The notes beneath the pieces were generated by a model. That model saw nothing but the letters and a program-made list of their open reading frames with translations. It made no database searches and was not told where the DNA came from. A stretch of 9,264 nt of DNA, taken from the NCBI GenBank assembly GCA_030705945.1, contig JAUZPS010000151.1, positions 1 through 9,264 of the forward strand, written 5' to 3'. Both the position numbers and the translations under genes were made by a program. Of the stretch, positions 5,852 to 9,264 are shown piece by piece. Numbering within the stretch: the first letter of the stretch is position 1; each line of letters starts with the position of its first letter. The stretch comes from Bacillota bacterium (GTDB lineage Bacteria; Bacillota; Clostridia; Acetivibrionales; DSM-2933).

Positions 5852-6107
5852 ATCGAATTCTAATTGGACTCTATTATTGGGCATTATCGTATCCTACAAT
5901 TCCTCCCTTCTAAAACTTAAATTAACAATAACTGTATTTTAAATCTCCACCTCCCGCAAAAGCATATTAATTCTAGCTTTTTTCAGCTTTGCATACAATA
6001 ATTATACTTTTTCTCAAATATTCAAAACAATCGTATATATTATTTTTTATTGCACTATATTATTTTTGCTTAAAATATTTTATAATGAATTATTAGGAGG
6101 GTATCTG

Positions 6108-7007
6108 ATGAACGAAGAAATTCAAAACCTTATAAATCCATATATTATTGACTGCAATAACATAAATGAGGAAACCCATTCGTGGCCTGTTGGGATACGT
6201 TATAACCGCAGGATAGTCAAGCTTTATGAGCTCGAACTGATCACAGGAGGATCGGGCAAAATATTTACCGATGGTAAATGGCTTGAAGCGGTTAAAGGAG
6301 ACATCTTTTTCAGAAAGCCAGGTTTGGATGTTCAGGGAATTTCGGGCTACTTATTTTGTACTATTATATTTGATCCTGTCTATTGCATATCCCGTAAAGA
6401 TATTTACAATTCCAAAGTGTCTTATTGGATGGCAGGCGAAAATGAAATGCTGCCTTATGTGGATTTTTTCGACAACATTCCCCATAAATTCAATACCCCT
6501 AATTTTAATGAATATATGCAGCTTTTTTTAAATATATTTAATACCTATTCTAAAAAGAATATTAAGAATCAGCTTTCAATGAAGGCTGATTTATTGAAAA
6601 TACTTACTATGCTAAACAAAGAATTGAATAATCAGTCAATTGCTTTTAAAAGCCAGTCGGTAAAGAACAATTATAAAAAAATAATGCTCTGTAAAAATTA
6701 TATTGATAATAATTTATATAGTTCTTTTTCCCTCGACACCCTTGCTGATATGTGCGGACTAAGCCGGACATTTTTTTGTAGGATATTTGGAGAAATTATC
6801 GGTCAGCCGCCTTTTGAATATATAATTAATCAGAAACTTGGTATAGCAAAACTGCTCCTATCTACAACCGACATGAGTATAAAAGAAATTTCATCTTCCT
6901 GCGGATTTAGTGATATAACATATTTTTACAGGCGGTTTAAGGGACACTTCAATATGACCCCAAAATCATACCGTGAGAATTTACAACTTTTTGATAAGGT
7001 TAATTAA
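6108..7007 (+). CDS. AraC/XylS-family transcriptional regulator
   Basis: This is a 299-residue one-component regulator. The ATG at 6108 is chosen because AGGAGG lies at 6095-6100 with 7-nt spacing; the in-frame ATG at 6066 has no ribosome site. Residues about 20-120 look like the beta-rich cupin-type ligand-binding domain of the family (YELELITGGSGKIFTDGKW, AVKGDIFFRKPG). Residues about 191-291 are the two helix-turn-helix motifs (SLDTLADMCGLSRTFFCRIF and SIKEISSSCGFSDITYFYRR), ending in the family signature (FNMTPKSYR). It probably binds a sugar or related small molecule and activates a nearby uptake or degradation operon, but no transport genes lie in this window. It is divergent from celA across about 590 bp, so control of celA is possible but unproven. 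The effector is not recognisable. Confidence 0.92.
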   Translation: MNEEIQNLINPYIIDCNNINEETHSWPVGIRYNRRIVKLYELELITGGSGKIFTDGKWLEAVKGDIFFRKPGLDVQGISGYLFCTIIFDPVYCISRKDIYNSKVSYWMAGENEMLPYVDFFDNIPHKFNTPNFNEYMQLFLNIFNTYSKKNIKNQLSMKADLLKILTMLNKELNNQSIAFKSQSVKNNYKKIMLCKNYIDNNLYSSFSLDTLADMCGLSRTFFCRIFGEIIGQPPFEYIINQKLGIAKLLLSTTDMSIKEISSSCGFSDITYFYRRFKGHFNMTPKSYRENLQLFDKVN

Positions 7008-7083
7008 AAGAAACGGAAAAGCGTGTCAATAATGACCTTGAAAAAAATGAAAGCCACACCATTTCAATCTTATCCATATATAT

Positions 7084-7308
7084 TCAATTTCTCCTAAATC
7101 TAGGCTCGAATAATAACGCTAATGCAATAATCCAAAATAAAATTACAGTTACCAGCATAAAAGGAGCAATGGTTCCAAGATTAACAAATATTAGCACTAA
7201 TGTAAATACAACAGGCAGTATGAAACTTTTTATTCTCGCTTTCTTTTTAGCTAGTAAAAATTCTATAACGATACTAATAATGATAATAATAATAAATAAA
7301 TTAAATAT
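7084..7308 (-). CDS. putative small membrane protein with non-standard start
   Basis: The minus strand has an open frame of about 74 codons ending at TGA 7084-7086. It encodes a very hydrophobic protein: an Ile-rich first segment (FNLFIIIIIISIVIEFLLA), a basic loop (KKKARIK), a second hydrophobic segment (SFILPVVFTLVLIFVNLG), a third (FMLVTVILFWIIALALLF) and a basic tail (EPRFRRN). This is a plausible two- to three-helix topology. GGAGGG lies at 7315-7320, but no ATG, GTG or TTG follows in frame. The nearest candidates are ATA at 7306-7308 (6-nt spacing) or ATT at 7291-7293. TGCTATAAT, an extended -10, lies just upstream on the same strand at about 7347-7355. It may be a real gene using a rare start, a gene whose start has mutated, or chance. 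I do not recognise a family. Confidence 0.45.
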   Translation of the reverse strand: MFNLFIIIIIISIVIEFLLAKKKARIKSFILPVVFTLVLIFVNLGTIAPFMLVTVILFWIIALALLFEPRFRRN

Positions 7309-7433
7309 AAATATCCCTCCAGTTTTTAAAATATTATTGCATATATTATAGCATATATTTTATCCAAAAATGCTATTTAAAGTAAGTAAAACTTTTTAGT
7401 AGAGTTGAACAGCAACGAATAAAAACAGAAAGA

Positions 7434-7568
7434 TTAATATTTTCCTAGTGAATTTTTTGCCTTATGTATAGCTAACTTGGCGTTAATATAGTCCATTTGT
7501 GATAATCTGGTTGTATTGTGATACGCCGACAAGAGCTTGTAGCATATATATATATACGAAGAAATGGC
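7434..7568 (-). pseudogene. possible 3' remnant of a gene
   Basis: A 44-codon minus-strand frame without a plausible start ends at TAA (7434-7436) and has natural-looking composition in its last 35 codons (LLSAYHNTTRLSQMDY, then NAKLAIHKAKNSL). The pattern of a leucine/glutamine-rich helix followed by Ala/Lys repeats is loosely like the C-terminal end of TolC-family proteins. The upstream part runs into a TA microsatellite (7542-7555) and a hairpin. It could equally be chance coding in AT-rich DNA. Confidence 0.2.
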
Positions 7569-7592
7569 TTACTTATTTAAAGTAAGCCATTT
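7562..7592 (-). terminator. hairpin downstream of the LysM gene
   Basis: Arms AAATGGCTTACTT (7562-7574) and its perfect complement (7580-7592) form a 13-bp stem with a 5-nt loop, about 70 bp beyond the stop of the LysM gene. The following bases on the minus strand are only moderately T-rich (TTTCTTCG), so termination strength is uncertain. Confidence 0.6.
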
Positions 7593-7663
7593 TAACTATA
7601 CTGCAAAAAATTATTCCAAATAACCTTTAAACCGGCGGAACAAAGAAATATTTTCGTTTGACC

Positions 7664-8491
7664 TTATAATACTTGAATTTTCTCTGTTATATCTTTATAT
7701 GCCACATAAAATGCCGCTGTCATATGTTTGCTGACAATTGCTTTCTGTTCGTTTGTGTATTTACTGTAATTGTCTTCAAGCTTTGGGTCGTTTGTATGAA
7801 CTGTTACGTTTATTATAAACTGATTAGTGCTATCTTTAGTAAAATTCATACTGAAACCTATTCCATCAGACGCTAAACCTGCGCCACTTTCAACAGTACC
7901 GCCTTTAGCTGCGGCAGCTGCATTAGCTTCTGTATATGCATTTTGTTGTAAGGAACTCAGTTCATCTTGGTTCTTTGTTGCCGCAAGACATAAGATCTCT
8001 ATTTTCTCTGCATCTGTCAAATTCGTTTCGATGCTTGTGACGATCAATATACAGCAAGAAGGTATTGAAGTTTGTAATGAAGTAATTTTTGCCTGCAATT
8101 CTTCAATAGTCTTTTTTTGAGTATAGTAGTCTGTTGTAACAGTCAGCAGTTGCTTAACATTATCCCACGCCACATTTGCGCCTACTCTGCTAAATTCGGC
8201 TATTGGCACATAAATATATGGATATTGAGCATTTGCTGGCTTATAGTTCAATACAGGATATTGCCCAGTGTTGATATTTACGCCATTTACCATTATTGGC
8301 TGTGTTGCAATTTGTAGTGTAGCTTGAGCTATGGGAATACAAATTTGCTGTCCAATATAAAGTATATTGGGATTTATCCCTGGATTTGCTGATAGTATTG
8401 CTTGATAGGTTGTATTATATTTAGCAGCTATTTTATAAAGAGTATCACCTGTTTGAATTGCATAACTTATAGTCCCAGTTGGACACGCCAT
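7664..8491 (-). CDS. LysM domain protein with copper-amine-oxidase-N-like domain
   Basis: This is a 275-residue protein. Residues 8-53 are a LysM domain (TISYAIQTGDTLYKIAAKYN; ANPGINPNILYIGQQICIP), which binds peptidoglycan or other N-acetylglucosamine polymers. Residues about 64-121 resemble the copper amine oxidase N-terminal-like domain common in clostridial surface proteins (VNGVNI, YIYVPIAEFSRVGANVAWD, LLTVTTD). Residues 124-142 could form a short coiled coil. The last 130 residues are unrecognised and contain an Ala-rich stretch (189-195). There is no signal peptide: the LysM domain starts at residue 8. This is seen in spore-coat or mother-cell LysM proteins and is unlike a classic secreted hydrolase. 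AAGGAGATG precedes the ATG, and a possible sporulation-type promoter lies upstream. It seems monocistronic. The function could be spore-coat or cortex association; this is inference. Confidence 0.85.
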   Translation of the reverse strand: MACPTGTISYAIQTGDTLYKIAAKYNTTYQAILSANPGINPNILYIGQQICIPIAQATLQIATQPIMVNGVNINTGQYPVLNYKPANAQYPYIYVPIAEFSRVGANVAWDNVKQLLTVTTDYYTQKKTIEELQAKITSLQTSIPSCCILIVTSIETNLTDAEKIEILCLAATKNQDELSSLQQNAYTEANAAAAAKGGTVESGAGLASDGIGFSMNFTKDSTNQFIINVTVHTNDPKLEDNYSKYTNEQKAIVSKHMTAAFYVAYKDITEKIQVL

Positions 8492-8524
8492 CGCAATTCA
8501 TCTCCTTAACATAATGTTCCTATT

Positions 8525-8552
8525 TATAATATGAAACAAAATATGTAAATGA
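8525..8552 (-). promoter_or_regulatory. candidate sporulation (sigma-E/K-like) promoter of the LysM gene
   Basis: On the minus strand, CATATTATA (8525-8533) fits the CATANNNTA -10 pattern of the mother-cell sigma factors. TCATTT (8547-8552), 13 nt upstream, is a partial match to the sigma-E -35 region. The predicted start lies about 25 nt before the LysM gene's ATG. A good sigma-A pair was not found. Such motifs occur by chance in AT-rich DNA. Confidence 0.3.
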
Positions 8553-8591
8553 CATGAGTATTAGGGAAGATGTGTAGCTTTCTATAAAAAT

Positions 8592-8617
8592 AAAAAGGAG
8601 CCTTGCGGCTCCTTTTT
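8592..8617 (-). terminator. rho-independent terminator of the chemotaxis receptor gene
   Basis: AAAAAGGAGCC (8592-8602) pairs perfectly with GGCTCCTTTTT (8607-8617) around a 4-nt loop. Read on the minus strand the stem starts 2 nt after the receptor's stop codon and ends in a T-run, the classic intrinsic terminator layout. Confidence 0.92.
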
Positions 8618-8619
8618 GT

Positions 8620-9264
8620 TTAATATTTTCCAAAGTCTTTATCGCCCAGCAGTATGGTCGTTTTTTGAGAATTTTCGGTCTTCAAATTGCTTTTGGGTGT
8701 TTTATTTCCCTCCATCTTTCGAGGCGCGTGGTTCATGCCGACACTTAAATTATCCAGTTGATTTGTAATTTCAGCAGACTGGTAAGAAGAGCTTTTTAAT
8801 CTGAACCTAGAAACCATGTCTTTTAAAACCTGGGCCTGGCTTGATAGCTCTTCGCTGGATGCTGCGCTTTGCTCGGATGTGGCGGATGTGGTTTGAACCA
8901 CATTTGAAACTTCGGCGATTGCGGCATCGATTTGAGAGATCCCGCTTGCCTGTTGACTGGCTGCTAATGAGATATCTCCTACCAATGATGCAGCCTTGGC
9001 AATACCGTCAACAATTTGGTTAAGAGCATCCGCAGTTTCTGTGGCAATTTTAGTACCTACCGTTGTTTTTTGAATGGAGCCCTCTATCAGGGATGTGGTT
9101 TCTTTTGCAGCATTAGCGCTTCTTGCCGCAAGGCTTCTGACTTCTTCCGCAACTACAGCAAAACCCTTACCGTGCTGTCCGGCTCTGGCTGCTTCAACTG
9201 CTGCGTTTAAGGCAAGAATGTTGGTCTGGAAAGCAATTTCATCAATTACTTTAATGATTTTTGA
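8620..9264 (-). CDS. methyl-accepting chemotaxis protein, C-terminal part (runs off the window)
   Basis: The frame stays open to the window edge, giving the last 214 residues; the N-terminal sensor, membrane helices and HAMP domain lie beyond 9264. The highly conserved signalling tip that contacts CheA and CheW is present at residues about 9-45 of the visible part (EIAFQTNILALNAAVEAARA, GKGFAVVAEEVRSLA). It is followed by the descending coiled-coil methylation helix, with Ala/Ser/Glu-rich heptads (TSATSEQSAASSEELSSQAQ). The tail after about residue 150 is polar and low in structure, and lacks an NWETF-type receptor-docking end. The ligand cannot be inferred because the sensor is missing. No operon link to the other genes is visible. 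Confidence 0.95.
   Translation of the reverse strand, partial: SKIIKVIDEIAFQTNILALNAAVEAARAGQHGKGFAVVAEEVRSLAARSANAAKETTSLIEGSIQKTTVGTKIATETADALNQIVDGIAKAASLVGDISLAASQQASGISQIDAAIAEVSNVVQTTSATSEQSAASSEELSSQAQVLKDMVSRFRLKSSSYQSAEITNQLDNLSVGMNHAPRKMEGNKTPKSNLKTENSQKTTILLGDKDFGKY

Larger units (their letters stand above)
5668..6107. other. intergenic region between the celA leader and the AraC-type gene
   Basis: No convincing gene is present. It holds two inverted repeats, listed separately. On the minus strand it also holds two Shine-Dalgarno-like purine runs, complementary to 5901-5910 and 5945-5957, that are not followed by a usable reading frame. The longest thing after the first is an 11-codon ATG frame. 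It should contain the promoter of the AraC-type gene, but no clear -35/-10 pair was found; TTGCAC at 6050-6055 has only poorly placed -10 partners. Confidence 0.5.
7315..7663. other. intergenic region before the LysM gene
   Basis: This gene-poor stretch holds the ribosome site and possible promoter of the small membrane protein, the possible remnant frame at 7434-7568, a TA dinucleotide run around 7542-7555 and the hairpin at 7562-7592. No other gene, RNA or repeat was seen. Confidence 0.5.

Noticed and set aside
5849..5884. Eleven-codon minus-strand ATG frame after a GGGAGG site
   Set aside because: It is too short, badly spaced from the ribosome site and shows no protein features.
7169..7351. 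Plus-strand frame over the small membrane protein
   Set aside because: The minus-strand frame has clear helix and basic-loop pattern with a ribosome site; the plus-strand frame is its shadow.
7673..8317. Three plus-strand frames opposite the LysM gene
   Set aside because: They are antisense shadows of a gene with recognisable domains and have no good ribosome sites.
8841..9210. Plus-strand frames opposite the chemotaxis receptor
   Set aside because: They lie opposite the most conserved part of the receptor and have no independent support.

Overview
The window is AT-rich and reads like a cellulolytic, cellulosome-forming, spore-forming clostridium of the Acetivibrio / Pseudobacteroides (Hungateiclostridiaceae) kind. 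The diagnostic content is a sigma-I/anti-sigma-I (SigI-RsgI) carbohydrate-sensing pair, an X-module/dockerin protein, and a family 8 endoglucanase that carries a dockerin. The species cannot be fixed from the sequence alone.

Layout. Positions 20-131: a 112-bp palindromic element. Positions 214-975 and 983-3124: sigI and rsgI, a two-gene operon on the + strand. The RsgI ectodomain carries a LamG-like module and a family-6-type carbohydrate-binding module. Positions 3347-3922: a small secreted protein made only of a signal peptide, an X module and a dockerin. Positions 3953-4006: a 22-bp-stem hairpin separating it from the convergent gene. Positions 4034-5521 (- strand): celA, a GH8 endoglucanase with a Thr/Pro/Asn linker and a C-terminal dockerin. 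Positions 5556-5667: a second copy of the 112-bp element, inverted in the window and identical at 111 of 112 positions. Positions 5668-6107: an intergenic region with two further inverted repeats. Positions 6108-7007: an AraC-type regulator. Positions 7084-7308 (- strand): a probable small membrane protein without a standard start codon. Positions 7434-7568: a possible gene remnant. Positions 7664-8491 (- strand): a LysM / copper-amine-oxidase-N-like protein. Positions 8620-9264 (- strand): the 3' end of a methyl-accepting chemotaxis protein that runs off the window.

How it may work together. RsgI should display its polysaccharide-binding modules outside the cell and hold SigI inside. On binding, SigI is released and drives cellulosome genes. 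The most striking observation is that the two 112-bp copies sit in the same orientation relative to the genes they precede: one upstream of sigI, the other upstream of celA. The sigma-factor operon and the enzyme gene therefore share an almost identical leader. This fits a self-contained sensor-sigma-effector cassette with a common regulatory leader, or two landings of a MITE-like element. Other points worth checking are the replacement of the conserved Asn-Pro autoproteolysis site in RsgI by Asn-Thr, and the stand-alone X-dockerin protein, whose dockerin closely resembles that of the neighbouring enzyme.
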